Shown: positions 24,323 through 36,074 of the stretch, piece by piece | Layout: every line of letters starts with the position of its first letter | How positions within the stretch are numbered: position 1 is the first letter of the stretch | From: Laburnicola sp. R22_1 | Taxonomy: Eukaryota; Ascomycota; Dothideomycetes; Pleosporales; Didymosphaeriaceae | NCBI GenBank assembly: GCA_014281115.1 | Contig: JACONQ010000006.1 | Location: 2,976,001-3,040,000, forward strand | Direction of reading: 5' to 3' | Length of the DNA stretch: 64,000 nt | Notes under the pieces: generated by a model | What the model was told of the DNA's origin: nothing | The model's input: only the letters and a program-made list of their open reading frames with translations | Databases searched by the model: none | Translations under genes and position numbers: made by a program

Positions 24323-26812
24323 CTCCACAGCGTCCCTTATATATCTTCACTTGGGCGATATCAAGTCGGATAGCGGAATGGGGCATTCGCTACTTCCAGG
24401 CCGCGTAGGCCTCCAGTGCGCGTGGGTAGTATACGACAAGACAGAATGGGAATGGAAATGGTGGAGGACAGTCAGACGTCGTGACGGCGCGAGCGGGGCT
24501 TGCACGCATCCTAATAAGTTTCCCATCACCAGGGGCCTGGCGCAATCAAGGCGTCCATCTGGGACGCGCAGGATCTACGACCGGGTAGAGCACACGACGG
24601 TCATATGCGAAGGTGCAAGTGCAAGCAGTCGAGTCCTTGCCGCCTAAGCGTGACATGCGGGCTGTGGCCAATCGACGGCAGACAGAAGCCGAACTGGGGC
24701 CTGCAGGTAAAACTGAGTCTCGTCAGGGCGGCTTGGGCGTACCGTACGCATGATCACGCCGCTTGTTGGAGGAGCGGCGTAGTCGACGCGGTCATTTCAT
24801 GCTGCCGCTCCAGCACAGAGGAGGAAACGGCTCGTACGACACATTACCCGCGTGAATACCTACCGGTAACGCGAAGAGATGCACAAAATGTTGTCGCCGT
24901 CTACGGTCTCCCGAGCTTCGGCCTTGTCGCAGGCTCTAAGACGGCGATCCGGATATGCACTTTCCCCACGATGCGACCCCAGCCAGCAGCGTCTTAACCT
25001 GAGGGGCCAAGATTCAGGTATAACTATGCTCAGGATCGACTATACCGCTTTGGTCCTGTCATCCAGAGAGCTGGTTCGCCCGCGTGCGCACGTGCGCCTC
25101 AGCTTCGGGCCGAGTAAATTAAACGTGGAAGGTGCGAAGAAGGCGAGCGCACTGGACCACTCCTCTGCATTTCCCCGCATTTGCGCCCTGGAATCATCGA
25201 TGCTTCGACGAGGTCCCAGAAGCGTGGTGTGGTGTGGGACGGTGTGGGACGGTGTGGAGACGTCGTAAGGGAACTGCGGGTGTGTGCTCTGGGGTCGGTC
25301 ATGAGGCCTCTGTGTGTGTGTGTGTGTGTGTCTGCCTCTGTTGTGAAGAGGAGTTGCTTGCCTCGAACCTTTGTCAGTGCGCGACCTATTTCGGTCCCGG
25401 CGACCATGTACCTGACGTACGTACCCGAGATTGTGTCCTCAAGAACCGGGCAACGGGGTACCTAACTGATACACGAGCGCAAGCTAGGGACGTCCTCGCA
25501 TGATGCAAATTTGCACCCATCGTCCAAGCAAATGCGCAGTTGCAGAAAATGGAGCCATTCGCAACCTCTCCGCGCCGTGCGGGCGGATTAGAGTTCGTGG
25601 GATTTGAAACCCAACATGTGGACGCTGACTAGAGGAGAACGAGCTTGGCTTATGGGTGTACTTGTTATGGTGCAGGGAGACAGAGAAAAGGGCAAGTTTT
25701 ACGCAGAGACGAGGAGGAACAGACTGGGCCCAAAGTATCGTTTTCCGTTAGCCAAGTCCACGACTAGGTATTGACACTGCACACTCTCATGTCACACTGC
25801 ATTCTCAAAGCAAGCGAAAACACTTCGCTCACCCCTATTCTCGCCTACCTACTTCGCTCGGCTTCGGAAGCGTTAACCAGCGTCGTCCCGTTGCCGTCCG
25901 TTCCCGCTCCCGCATTCAATTGTCAGATGCATTGCGCCCTCATCCGTATACGCTTAGTTATCAATCACGTGATATCAGTTTGGTGCACCATGCCCGTGTA
26001 CATGTCAGTAACCACTCCATACTCACATGCTGTAAGTACATGTGACGCGTCACAACCTGCATAATATGAGTGCTGAACCAGTCAGTGCGTAGCCCATACA
26101 ACCCGAAGCTACGGGTCACCCTCTATACCGGCCTGTACCTCAGTCCTTCAAAGCGAACACAACCTGACAAGCAAGAAGACAACCAAATATTACCCTCCAC
26201 CTGACACACCTCTCACTATTGAATACCCCAGGCGAAAGTAATAACGAACAGTTTGAAGGTGTAACAAACAGTTTTCCGATTGGAGAAAAGGTTCGTTTGC
26301 ATGACGTGGAGGTCGAGCGAAGAGAGCGCCAAATACCAGTCTGTCATATCGTTGAGCAAAAGCGCAGTGACAAGACCTTCGCGAAGAAGAGCAGTCTCAA
26401 CGCATATTCTGGGAGGTACTCTCCCTGATGTTAGCCTTTTCTTTCGCGTAAAGCTCTAGGTCAGAACGTCCAGGCGTTCCTATTATCTATTCACGTGTGA
26501 CAAGTAATGCAAACGCTCGAAGTGGAGAAACTCACAATTGGCGGTTTGCAAACGATGTCCAGATGATGATCACACGTAGGTCATTCGCACCTCGCTAGAT
26601 AACCATTGAATGCCAGAGCAGCAGCAAGACACGTTGGAGTGACGGCGTCACACGCTCTACCCATTGCAGTCGTGGTCTGCATTGCCTTTTCTCCTGCGCT
26701 TTAAATTTGTCTGCCATAAACCACTCGCCTCTCACTCTCTTTGCATTCTTGTTCTATACAAATACCTGCGCTGGCAGACAGCCCCTAAACCTCTTCGACG
26801 TTACCCACTGCC
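24323..26812. other. Long divergent intergenic region
   Basis: 2.5 kb lie between the sugar transporter (-) and a membrane protein gene (+). Open frames (for example 24605-24997 on plus) give unremarkable translations. Simple repeats: two and a half copies of GGTGTGGGAC near 25230-25260, and a (GT)n run at about 25311-25332. The length suggests extensive regulatory DNA or a decayed gene that I cannot recognise. Confidence 0.45.
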
Positions 26813-27496
26813 ATGGGCACCGCCTATTCAACCATCCGCACCTTACAACTAAGTACGACAGGTAGCCTCGCCACAATGTCCGATTCTCTCGGCGGATACA
26901 CGTCGGCGGTAGTGGACTTCAACTTGAATACCCTGACTAGACCTATCATTGAAACCGAAGGCATACCCCCACTTCCAGAAGCACCGAGACCCTCCTTACC
27001 TTCTGCTCTCCGCCCCTCGAAGTCGCTAGTTACCACGACACCAACGTGGACGATCCCGCAGTTTGTGTCCATCTCCATCCCCACGCTTTCGTTTCGTACA
27101 ACCACGATGTCCACCGCCCCAATCACAACGGCGCCAATATCAACATCAACACCAACAACATCACTAACAACGACAAACACCTCTGCCTCTACCTCTACCT
27201 CACCAACATCAACCTCCGACGCCGCACCGTCAAAATCCAACTCCAAACTCGCTTACATCGGCATCCCCTTCTCGCTCCTCGCATGCGCGTTGGTAGGCGG
27301 ACTGATCTTCTATTATTTAAGGCGAAGACGAAAAGGCAAGCAGGCAGCGGAATCGCTTGGGCCGGGTGATGGCCGTTTTCTTAGGGGGGCGCTGGCGGGA
27401 CTTGATACGAATAAGAGGGCTTGGACGGCGGGTGGGTATCGCGAGTATAGGAGCTCGGCTGGGGCGCCGTCGGGGATGGCTGGGAGAGCATTTTGA
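26813..27496 (+). CDS. Ser/Thr-rich single-pass membrane protein, function unknown
   Basis: This single exon of 227 residues has no recognised domain. Residues about 80-145 are dominated by Thr and Ser with Pro and Ala, suggesting an O-glycosylated, wall-facing stalk. Then KLAYIGIPFSLLACALVGGL with IFYYL forms one transmembrane helix, followed by the stop-transfer RRRRKGK and a Gly/Ala/Arg-rich cytoplasmic tail of about 50 residues. This layout resembles Mid2/Wsc-type wall sensors and other fungal stalked membrane proteins, but the cysteine-rich head of Wsc proteins is absent. No clear signal peptide follows the ATG at 26813, so an upstream exon is possible or the protein is signal-anchor type. 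The stop is 242 bp from the tail-to-tail GH26-like gene. Confidence 0.6.
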   Translation: MGTAYSTIRTLQLSTTGSLATMSDSLGGYTSAVVDFNLNTLTRPIIETEGIPPLPEAPRPSLPSALRPSKSLVTTTPTWTIPQFVSISIPTLSFRTTTMSTAPITTAPISTSTPTTSLTTTNTSASTSTSPTSTSDAAPSKSNSKLAYIGIPFSLLACALVGGLIFYYLRRRRKGKQAAESLGPGDGRFLRGALAGLDTNKRAWTAGGYREYRSSAGAPSGMAGRAF

Positions 27497-27738
27497 GGGT
27501 GGGTTGGTATCGTGGAAAGGAGGTGTGTGTGTGGTGTATGAGTATTGCTTTGGGAGGCGAGGAGTGGATTTTTGCTGGCTGGGCCTTGTCTAGGAGGGTT
27601 ATCCTGACGTAATGGCAACAGTCGTATATAATTGGGATTCATTTTCGCTATGTATAAGTGCAATTTGGGTATGCGATGTGTTGATGTAGCAAAGGGTGAC
27701 AATGTTATAACAAATTCATATACGAACCGCATCTAACC

Positions 27739-29087
27739 CTAACTCCTAGAAGAAAACTCAATGAGGAAATTCAACGTCGGTAGAATGTTATATTTGTAGT
27801 ATCCGCTCTTGCAAGTCCACGGGTCCTGGCACGGTATACTCGCACTACAGTCCCATCCCCAGCATCTACCAGAAGTTAGCAAAGCCCACAGGACTTCAAA
27901 ACCATACGAGAACACTCACCCCCAAGCACACCCAGCCACAGAATTCGTAGAAGTTGGCTCAGGCGCCGAAGTCCCACTCGGACCCGGTACCACCGTCCCC
28001 CTCGACGTCGCAGTTCCACTCGGCGCCGGAGACTCAACCGGTGGGGCTCCGCTTCCTCCACAAGAGTCGCCATCGCCAGAAAGCAAAGTACCCTTCGTAT
28101 GCTGCAGCGTCGTCTCGTCCGTCATGACGATCCTAAAGTCCGCCTCCTTGTCGAACTCAAACCACGACATGGACACATAATTCGGATACCGCGCCTTATC
28201 CTGGCTAACCAGCGCCTTCAACCACGCGTCCTTCTGCCCGGGCCCCGCGACCGTCTCCCCAATCGCAAACGGCAAATCATACGGCTTCGAAAACGTATCG
28301 TAGAAGCTGCCGTACAGCTGCTCAAAGAGCGCGGTACCCGATGGGTCGGAGCCACTGCGCGGGTAACAGTCGATGCCAACGAGGTCGACGTACTCCTTGC
28401 CGGGCCACCAGGGCTCCAGGTCGGACATTTTGCCCGCCTGGTTGGGGCTCCAGTAGCAGAGCACGTCGGCGTTGTCTTTGCAGTTTGCGTTGTAGATGTT
28501 CTTCCAGCTTGTGATGAAGTCTTCGCTTGTGCCATGGTATGTTCCGTCGGTTACGTACCAGTTCACCTCGCGCGCATATCTCAGCCAGACCTTGATACCG
28601 GCATCTGTAAACTGCTTCATGACTGCTGCGACCTGCTGCGCGACCTCGGGCGTGACGTCTTTGAAATTGACGGAGGGCATGACGGAGGCGATGAAGACGG
28701 CGCCCGAGGCCTTGACGTCGTCTATCACGGCAAGAAGCTGAGAGCCGTCGAAGGAGGAGAACGAGATCTGCGCGTACCAGCCGTATGTTGCGGCTTTGGC
28801 GCCGAGCTTGGAGTTGATTTGGGCCATGGTGTAGCGTGGGGAGGCACTGTCGCCCTCGGAGGGAAGGAAACCGATGGAGATGCAGTTTGTCTTGAGGGTG
28901 CCGGATGGCAGGCCGAGATCCTTAGTATCTGTGACTGGTTAATCGAAGATGAGAAAGATGGCATGGAGTATGTACCTCGTTTGTGGATCTGGCCATCGTT
29001 GAAGACTGCACCCTTGGGAACACTCAAAGCGCTCCCAAGTGATGCCGACATCGCAGCAAGAGTTGCCGTGTAGAAAGTCAACTTCAT
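27739..29087 (-). CDS. Secreted glycoside hydrolase, GH26-like, with Cys/Trp-rich C-terminal tail
   Basis: This is a predicted secreted polysaccharide hydrolase, mannanase-like by family. The ATG at 29087 opens a signal peptide (MKLTFYTATLAAMSASLGSA). A short intron after GQIHKR joins to DTKDLGLPSGTLKTNCISIG. The barrel includes TYGWYAQISFSSFDGSQLLA, KVWLRYAREVNWYVTDGTYH (Glu as candidate acid/base), CYWSPNQAG, and LPFAIGETVAGPG (Glu as candidate nucleophile). A Ser/Pro/Thr-rich linker follows. A naive reading stops at a TGA just after NSVAGCAWG. That TGA lies in a GTGAGT donor; the acceptor is at 27866-27867. The last exon (27865-27739) continues in frame with CWGWDCSASIPCQDPWTCKS and ends at 27739. 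Family membership is moderately sure; the tail's function is unknown. Length is about 415 residues. Confidence 0.75.
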
Positions 29088-30370
29088 GTTAGGAAGATCT
29101 CGACAACAATGGTTTGCAAGAGTACTGCATATAACAACCTAGTGCCCTACGGCACAACTCCTCTTCTCTATACCAACCCGTCGTGCACCCGACGTAATCC
29201 ATTTCTGAATACCATTATAAATATACGAACTCCGTGGTCAAATTCGCGTAGATCTCTTTTTACCTTTGCTCCATTTGATGACTGAATTCGAATTCAATTG
29301 GCGGTGGCGCCGCGGGTCGCAAGGCTGGCCCCCACGACGTAATTTCGTAGGACAAGGCTGAGACGCGGGGTGAACTCCTATTCTCAGTAAGCATTTGGGA
29401 CGAATCGAGATTGTGACATTCGGAGCCACTTGCGCAGTCTATTTTAAGTCAGCACGAAGTCCGCCAAGGGCGAATGTCCGACGGAAGAACGACACTACAC
29501 GCGATCTGGGCCGCACTTGTGTGGTATACCGGAGCCAGAACGATCCCCGCAAAAGGCAAGTGTGGCGCCAAAACAGCACTGAAGCAAAATGTGATTTGGT
29601 ACCTTAGGTATTGACGTAATATTGAAGGAACGAACAGACGACAACGTAGGAAGTGGTCGCTAAAAGGTAGGCCAGAGTAATGGAGCTGTCGAATAATTAG
29701 AGAACCAGCTGTGAAAATATTCGCATCATTTAATTTATGATCTTTGTCGTTGTGCAATGTAAACAGTGGAAATGTCCTCGTCCCGCAGCGAAGACGTGAG
29801 CTCCTAACCACTTCCCTAAAACCCCGAAGCCGTCCGCACCAGCCCTGGATAGTTACCAAACCCTCGTGACCTCTTTCATTTCTTTGCACGTATCCGCTCA
29901 TTTTCTTTCTCGGGGTCGAACGAGTAGCCTATTTATAGCGGCAGTGATCCGTACGTCCATAATGGCAGGGGATGCGCATTCGCGATCACAGCAATCGAGA
30001 CTATATATCTGATAATATTAGCATCATGGTGTTGTAGTAGGATATAGGTAGTGTTAATCCCTACCGCGTAGTCACTCTTTGCGTAGGTACCACTAACACG
30101 TTGCACGAGTGGTGAATTGTGTCAGCACTTGAGTCGAAACGTTGCCATACAGATAATCATTCGAAAACCCGTTGTAACAAGAGAATCACTGTTATTTCGC
30201 AATTCAGCAACACGATGCCGACCAGCCGGCCGTCACCTCAGGCGCCATCGCGGAGCAGTTCCACGTCCCGTAACTTCCCGCTTTTTGCCGTGGTAGAATG
30301 CTGAGATTCGCAAATCATTAGTCGTGGAGCCTTTCACACCAGCCTAAAAGCCTCTGTCTCACGACTCTCT
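29088..30370. promoter_or_regulatory. Upstream region of the GH26-like gene
   Basis: 1.28 kb lie between the GH26-like start and the 3' end of the broken HET gene. The minus strand carries a TATATGC-like stretch about 40 bp upstream of the ATG. Small open frames lack any recognisable feature. Confidence 0.4.
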
Positions 30371-32196
30371 TCAAAAAAACTCGCCTTTCATGATCTCGTG
30401 GATATAACAAATACCGATGAATCGGTAGCCCTTCCCGGCATCAGTACTGTGGGAGTCGGGAGCGTTCACCAATCTTATGATGCACGGAAATGTTAAACCA
30501 TGGATAATGACAACGATATCACCTTCTTGCATGTGCTTTGGTCCAAGTCCGAAGTAGGAATTCTGAGTATAGAAGATGCGCCGGTGGCGAAGCTGAGGCT
30601 CCGCCACTTTTGCGTAGAGCGTGTGGATTGCGAGAAGTTCGGGTGAAGCTGGGATATTTTCGTCGGAGGGTAGTCCGAGTAGTTTGCGTGCTTTTCGAGG
30701 TGCAGGCGCTTCATGAACGTTAGAAAATGTACCCTCGGAGACTCGGAACTGGTGCGGAAGAAAACACCGTAAATGCCGTTGATCAGTGTATACGCCATCT
30801 GCTCGATGGAATCGTTGAATGCATTGCCCAAGCGTAAGAACCGTACGAACCGATCCGCGTGCAGATCATCCCACAGGTTCAGTATGGAAGTAGCGACTCC
30901 ACCAGTTGTGTCGAAAGCACTCCCTCTTTCTAGTCGATCTAAGACAGGGCTCACGTAACTCAATGTGTCGACTCTGCTTCCTTGGGTAATAAGAAAACCA
31001 CGTGTATCGAGCTCCGAGACGAGACAAGCCCAGTCCAGGTTGTTATGTTGCCCACAGGCTGACCAGCGATACAGTCGGTAGATATACAGTTCTGGGCCTC
31101 CCCTATTTCAAGCAGGAATTCACAAAGGATACGCTTCGTTGTCTTTACCTTCGTCGTCGTCGTTGTGGGTTCCCACATTCTCCGCGACCGCGAGTAAAGA
31201 AAGATCTCCGGTCTCTTCTAGGATGGCTTTGGCTGCGTCTATGTACCCCTGACGCGTTGACTTATTGTAGTCTACTTGAATACATGGGGCTTCCCATTCA
31301 ACCATCCCCAACAGTGCGTAGACCTTGTCTCTTGGATCTGTGCATTGACGATAACGAAAGTTATCTAGTACGGTGAGTATTGATCTTTTTTTCTTGAGCC
31401 TTATCCCTTGAGGTTCGCAAGTATTAAAAACTCTTTTCATAATCTGGCTCCAGTAATCATATGAATCTGCGAGTTCTGGCTCTTCGGGTGCGAAACAACA
31501 ATTGAACCACAAAAGCGGCCCCCGAAAGACTTCTTTATTGTGAATCTCGCCGTCTTGTCCAAATAGTATGATCCCTTCCTGAGCAAGCACGGTTTCTCGG
31601 GCACACCAGGCTCTGTTCCACCACGAATGAAGAAAAAAGTCAGAGATGTCCTGCAGCTCTGAAATTATTTTCTTCATCTCAGGGTTCTTCTTTTCCATTA
31701 TTGAAAATCTCCAGAAGTCTCTGGATGGCTCAAAAAAAGCGATAGTTTTTTGTGTCTTTCCATCATGCGTCCAATCCATCTCCAACAAGACAATAACCCT
31801 TATAGCGTGGGAGTAGATCCATTTCATAAGTGGCACCTGTTCATTCTTCTCTTCAACCGAACTCTAATCTATGCATATAGCGTCTGCCCACGGCAGCAAT
31901 CCAAAGTCCCTAGCACGAATCCGCCGTAGGGCAAAATAACGGCTTTTGGTAACGTAGAATATGCCGTCGTTGCAGATGATAGATTCGCAAAAGTTAGGCG
32001 TGCCCCATACGTATAAAAGTGCCTCAAAGTCCCATGCATCATCAAGCTTAGTTTCGAGAAGTTGGCAGCGCAGAGGAGTTTCTAGCGGTCCCGATGTAAT
32101 CTTCAACAGTCAAATACTATCACTGTCGAGACGGTTTGAATAGCGGAACGGTGGCAGTTGTTCAATTAAGGCGGAGTCTCTGGTGGTTGCTGCCAT
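30371..32196 (-). pseudogene. HET-domain (heterokaryon incompatibility) gene, disrupted
   Basis: HET-domain proteins trigger incompatibility cell death between fungal individuals. From the ATG at 32196 the frame reads FRYSNRLDSDSI, then a TGA at 32110-32112 where the family has Arg (IRLL), then LLKITSGPLETPLRC. It continues through HET motif 1 (FEALLYVWG), motif 2 (ICNDGIFYVTKSRYFALRRI) and motif 3, LLPWADAICID, followed directly by a TAG at 31864-31866 where the family has Gln (CIDQ). The same frame then continues intact: VEEKNEQ, VPLMKWIYSHAIRVIVLLEM and WWNRAWCARETVLA. Downstream the frame changes at least twice (near 31.0-31.15 and 30.7 kb). The usual C-terminal block RRIFYTQNSYFGLGP to YRFIGICYIHEIMKGEFF is still readable at 30371-30607. 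Some frame changes may be unrecognised introns, but the two stops inside conserved motifs make inactivation likely. Confidence 0.85.
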
Positions 32197-33374
32197 AACG
32201 TCAATAGGATAGGAAGGTACTATTCTAAAGAGGCCGTGTAGGGCAAGGAGCCGGATATTTGCACAGCCCCAATACCGTCAGGACAGATAGGCATACGCCG
32301 TGCTGAAAGCGCTCAATTATTCAACGTAACACCTGGAAAAGATAAGAGAACAGGAGAGAAGAGATTAGGCTGAAAGGCTGAAGCTTTAGCTGGAGTGCTT
32401 ACGTTCTCAAGCGGGGCACACTGCAGGGCTGGCAGCCACGCTCCACGTGGTGCACTAGCCTTGTCTTACATGGGGTCCAATTGTGCCCTTACTCTCCCTA
32501 TGCTTTTCACAAATGTCTTCGAATAATTGTTTTACACCCATGTACCCTAAAAGCGCGACGATCGAATACTGTGTAGTGAGGATAGATAAACACTCGATGT
32601 TTAGTTGCGGATTTTATGCTTTGTACGCAGGCAACTGCATGTTACATTTTATTATTATTATTTAGTACTATAGAATTAACTACGTTTATACCTATTATTA
32701 GGAACTAATTTACTTATACTTAGAAATAGCGCTTAAGCACTAATCTAGTCTTACTACTTTACCTTGTTTTAATGTTTTTTTTTAGCACACCAACAGCTTT
32801 CCCTTATAGCGCTTTACTGTGTATCGAAAGATTTGCGATAATTTTACTCTTAATACTGCCTGAGAATATCCTGTCTATACGTAAAAAGACAAAGTGCGCC
32901 ACTACACATCTTATAACCTTCCCACAACCCCAACCACCTACCAACTGCCCACAGACCATTACTCCATTTTCAAACGCTAATACCCCCAACCAGAAACAAG
33001 GACGTAAATTTAACACCCTATCGCTAAGAGACATACAACAGAGGGCAAACTACTTGCACGAGTTGTATCAAAAATACTAGCAAAGTAGACTCATATCACC
33101 CTCACTCCAGCACCATACAGTCCCAAGCGCCAACAGCGTATCGGCAGTATTAATAGTGGTGCCAGCCACCAAACATAATACAGGAAAACTAAGAAACCTG
33201 AAAAGGAACATAACATGCACAAAGCAGCAGACGAGGCAAGTCCACATTTAACGAACTATGACAAATCGCATAATCACCAACTATGCGCAGTCCTCCCCAC
33301 CCCCAAAACCCAAAAAGAAGCCGAAGCCTCCCATTCCAAACAATGCACACCTACCCCACCCCCTTCCCCAGTCC
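32197..33374. other. AT-rich intergenic region
   Basis: 1.2 kb lie between the broken HET gene and the 3' end of HBS1. The part at about 32640-32900 is markedly AT-rich (TTATTATTATTTAGTACTAT and similar) with many stops, unlike the rest of the window. No transposon ends or coding frame were recognised. Confidence 0.45.
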
Positions 33375-36074
33375 CTAAACATACGACTCCAACAACCCCG
33401 CCGCAACCGTCTTCCCCCGCTCCCTCAGCACAATCCTCGTCCCCACCTCCAACGGCAACTCCTTCCCATCCTGCAGCTCCACCGTCACCCTAGCCACCTC
33501 CTGCGGCTTAACAATCCTCGGCTTCTTCTTGATAACCTCGCCAGTCGTCTTGTTCAGCGTAGCCGCAAGCTTAGTTACAAGTCCCACAGCCTGCTGCCTG
33601 CCCCTGAAAACGTCCACAAACTGCGGCAGTACATGCTCAAAAGCGAGCAACTTGCAGGTAAAGGATTTGACGAGCTTGGGCGCGGACTTTGGGTCGCAGA
33701 GTACGTCCCCGAGACGGAGGTGGATGGCATCGATGTCGACGAGGTGGAGCGTGGGGATCTGCCCTGCGATGGCCCATTCTACAGGCTCTTGGTTGACTTG
33801 GATGCCTTTGATGGTTGCTCGTTCGTTGGATGGAAGTGCCAAGATGCTGTCTCCCACCTGGACTGAGCCAGCTTCAATCTGCCCGGAAATGCTGAGTGGA
33901 TTCATCAAGTCGCCACGGAAGATGTCGTTGATGGTGAGTCGCAAAGGTTTTTCCATGTCGCGTTTCTTCGGCTCGGACGTGTCGAGGGCTTCAATGAGAG
34001 TCGGCCCAGAGTACCATTCCGCACTGGGGTCTTCAACACGTTTGGTGACGTTATCACCTGTTAGGCCTGCGCAAGGTACAAATGTGATGTTCTTGAGTGC
34101 AAAGGAAGCAGACTCAAAGAAAGAGGTCATTCCCTGGCGGACTTGATCGAATCTATCCTTGCTCCAAGATACGGCGTCCATCTTGTTCACGGCAACGATG
34201 ATACGCTGGACCTACAAAGACATTAGCATATGCTCTATATGCTCTATATGCACTATGCATCATAGAGTTACTAACACCCATGCTCCGTACGATAAGCGCA
34301 TGCTCCTTGGTCTGTCCTTTGAGTCCTGATCGGAAGCTGTTCTCCTGGGCGTCGATGACCAAGACAGCAAAGTCGGCTTGAGAGACACCTGCGATCATGT
34401 TCGGCACGAAGTCCCTGTGTCCGGGTGCATCGAGTATTGTGAAGCTAGTGTTATCCGTCTCAAAATGTTCCGTAGCTATGTCAACTGTGACTCCGCGGCT
34501 GCGCTCTTCACTTGTCTGATCCATCACCCAGGCGAGGGCAAATGACGATTTGCCTATCGTCTCAGCCTCCTGCCGAAGTTTCACCATGGAACGCTCGTCG
34601 ATGACCTTGAGATCGTATAGTAGCCGGCCCATGAGTGTGCTTTTGCCGTGGTCAACGTGACCTAGGAAGACTAGCGTCAGTATAGACCCAAGATAATACA
34701 CAGGGTGAGCCCTACCAATGACGACGAAATTGGCCACGCGTTTTAGGCTACTTTTTCGGAACTCTTCTGGGATATTGAGGTTCTTGCTTTTGATTTTGAG
34801 TTTTGGAGTATCTGCAACGGCCATCTTTTCTACCGATTCCGCCAACTTTTCGGTTCTTGCCTTGGCCTTGGGCGTTCCTGTATGCGCCTTAGATTACATC
34901 TCCAGCAAGAGTCGAGTCAACCGCGACCCGCACCCGCACTGGCGCGCGCTTGGGCTTGTCGAACAAGGTCGTCAGGGCTCGGTTTGGAGAAAGGATCTGC
35001 CTCCAAGAACAACTTAGAATTGGCATACGGCAGCGGGAAGCTACTGAGGGTATCTTCTACCCGCTGGCGCTTTTGAACTGGCTCGTCGAAATCTGGACTG
35101 GAACCGCAGAGGACTGAACCGAACATGGATGGCTTCGCACGTAGATTGGAGAACACCAAGAGGGGCTTCGCAGGCTCCGGCATAGGCTCGTCTTCTACTG
35201 TATCCGGCGGGGTAGGAGGAGGTGACAATGAGCGTTTTCTGGTGTATCGAGGTTTTGAAAGGTAGTCTCCACCGCCGCGGATTGAAATTCGCTCTTCTGA
35301 GGACTTTTCGTTGATGTTGATGCTGAGCTTGTCGAGCAGCGCTACGGCTTTGGCTGCCGGGTCCCCATTACCTGATCCATCTAACTTCACAGCCGCTTCC
35401 TCCTGCTGCTGCTTTTGCTTTCGTTTGGCTGCTAATGCCGCCAGCTTGGATGAGCCGCCGCCCAGCAAGCCACCTTTGTAGGGTGGGGGTAGCATCGTGA
35501 TTATGGCTAGCCTGCTGGGCGGTGCGTTGCCCCAAGGCATATCCCAGAAGAAGTTGCTTGTGCGCGCGGATAGATGGTCGGCGGAAAGACGTGTCTGATT
35601 GGCCGAGCACACGCTCAACGCAGTGCGGGTGGTTGACTCTAGACCAGAGACAAATGTGTGCTTACCAGCTGTTGTGGGTGCCTTGGAATGGGCAGCGCCT
35701 GCCGCCTCGTCGAACCGAGAAGGTGCCTTCGCTTTCGGTGGCGCCTGCGGTTTCGGCGCAAATTTGTCTATGCCGGCGTTAGTGGGCCCCTTGACGGCAG
35801 AGTGGGAACCGCTGTTACTCTTCAGATATGCCACGGATTTGGCGATGTCATAGTAGTAGTGCCAGAGCGCCTCCTGGATCTCCGCGTCGGTAACGGTGGA
35901 GCCGGAGCCCAGTGCTTCCTTGACCTTAGCAGTCCCCGCCGCCATCTGTTCCTTATCCTCATCGGCCAGGCCGTCTCCGGCTTCCTCTTCGGAGTACACC
36001 TCTTCCTCGCTGTACAGATCGTCATGGTCGTAATCGATATTCTTCGCGCGAAGGTTTCCCGATTTTGGAGGCAT
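33375..36074 (-). CDS. hbs1: HBS1 translational GTPase (probably also encodes a Ski7-like isoform)
   Basis: This cytosolic GTPase related to eEF1A/eRF3 works with Dom34/Pelota to dissociate stalled ribosomes (no-go and non-stop decay). The ATG at 36074 opens the acidic N-terminal HBS1 domain (DDLYSEEEVYSEEE and VTDAEIQEALWHYYYDIAKS). The GTPase motifs are complete after splicing: [50 protein letters not shown] and IVAVNKMD. EF-Tu-like domains 2 and 3 follow, ending VGTRIVLRERGKTVAAGLLE. Within the N-terminal region a GTAAGC donor after SKAPTTAG (about 35660) is followed by several AG acceptors. An acceptor near 35558 would retain NFFWDMPWGN and the rest of the Ski7-like segment. The SSKLAALAAKRKQKQQ block farther on is typical of Ski7-like fungal isoforms. 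HBS1 identity is very sure; alternative splicing here is inferred from family knowledge. Confidence 0.93.

Noticed and set aside
24605..24997. Plus frame beginning MRRCKCKQSSPCRL, considered as a zinc-cluster fragment
   Set aside because: The Cys spacing does not fit a Zn2Cys6 cluster and the remainder has no regulator features.
28099..29073. Plus-strand open frame of 324 codons
   Set aside because: It is antisense to the GH26-like gene, whose signal peptide, catalytic residues and splice sites are consistent.
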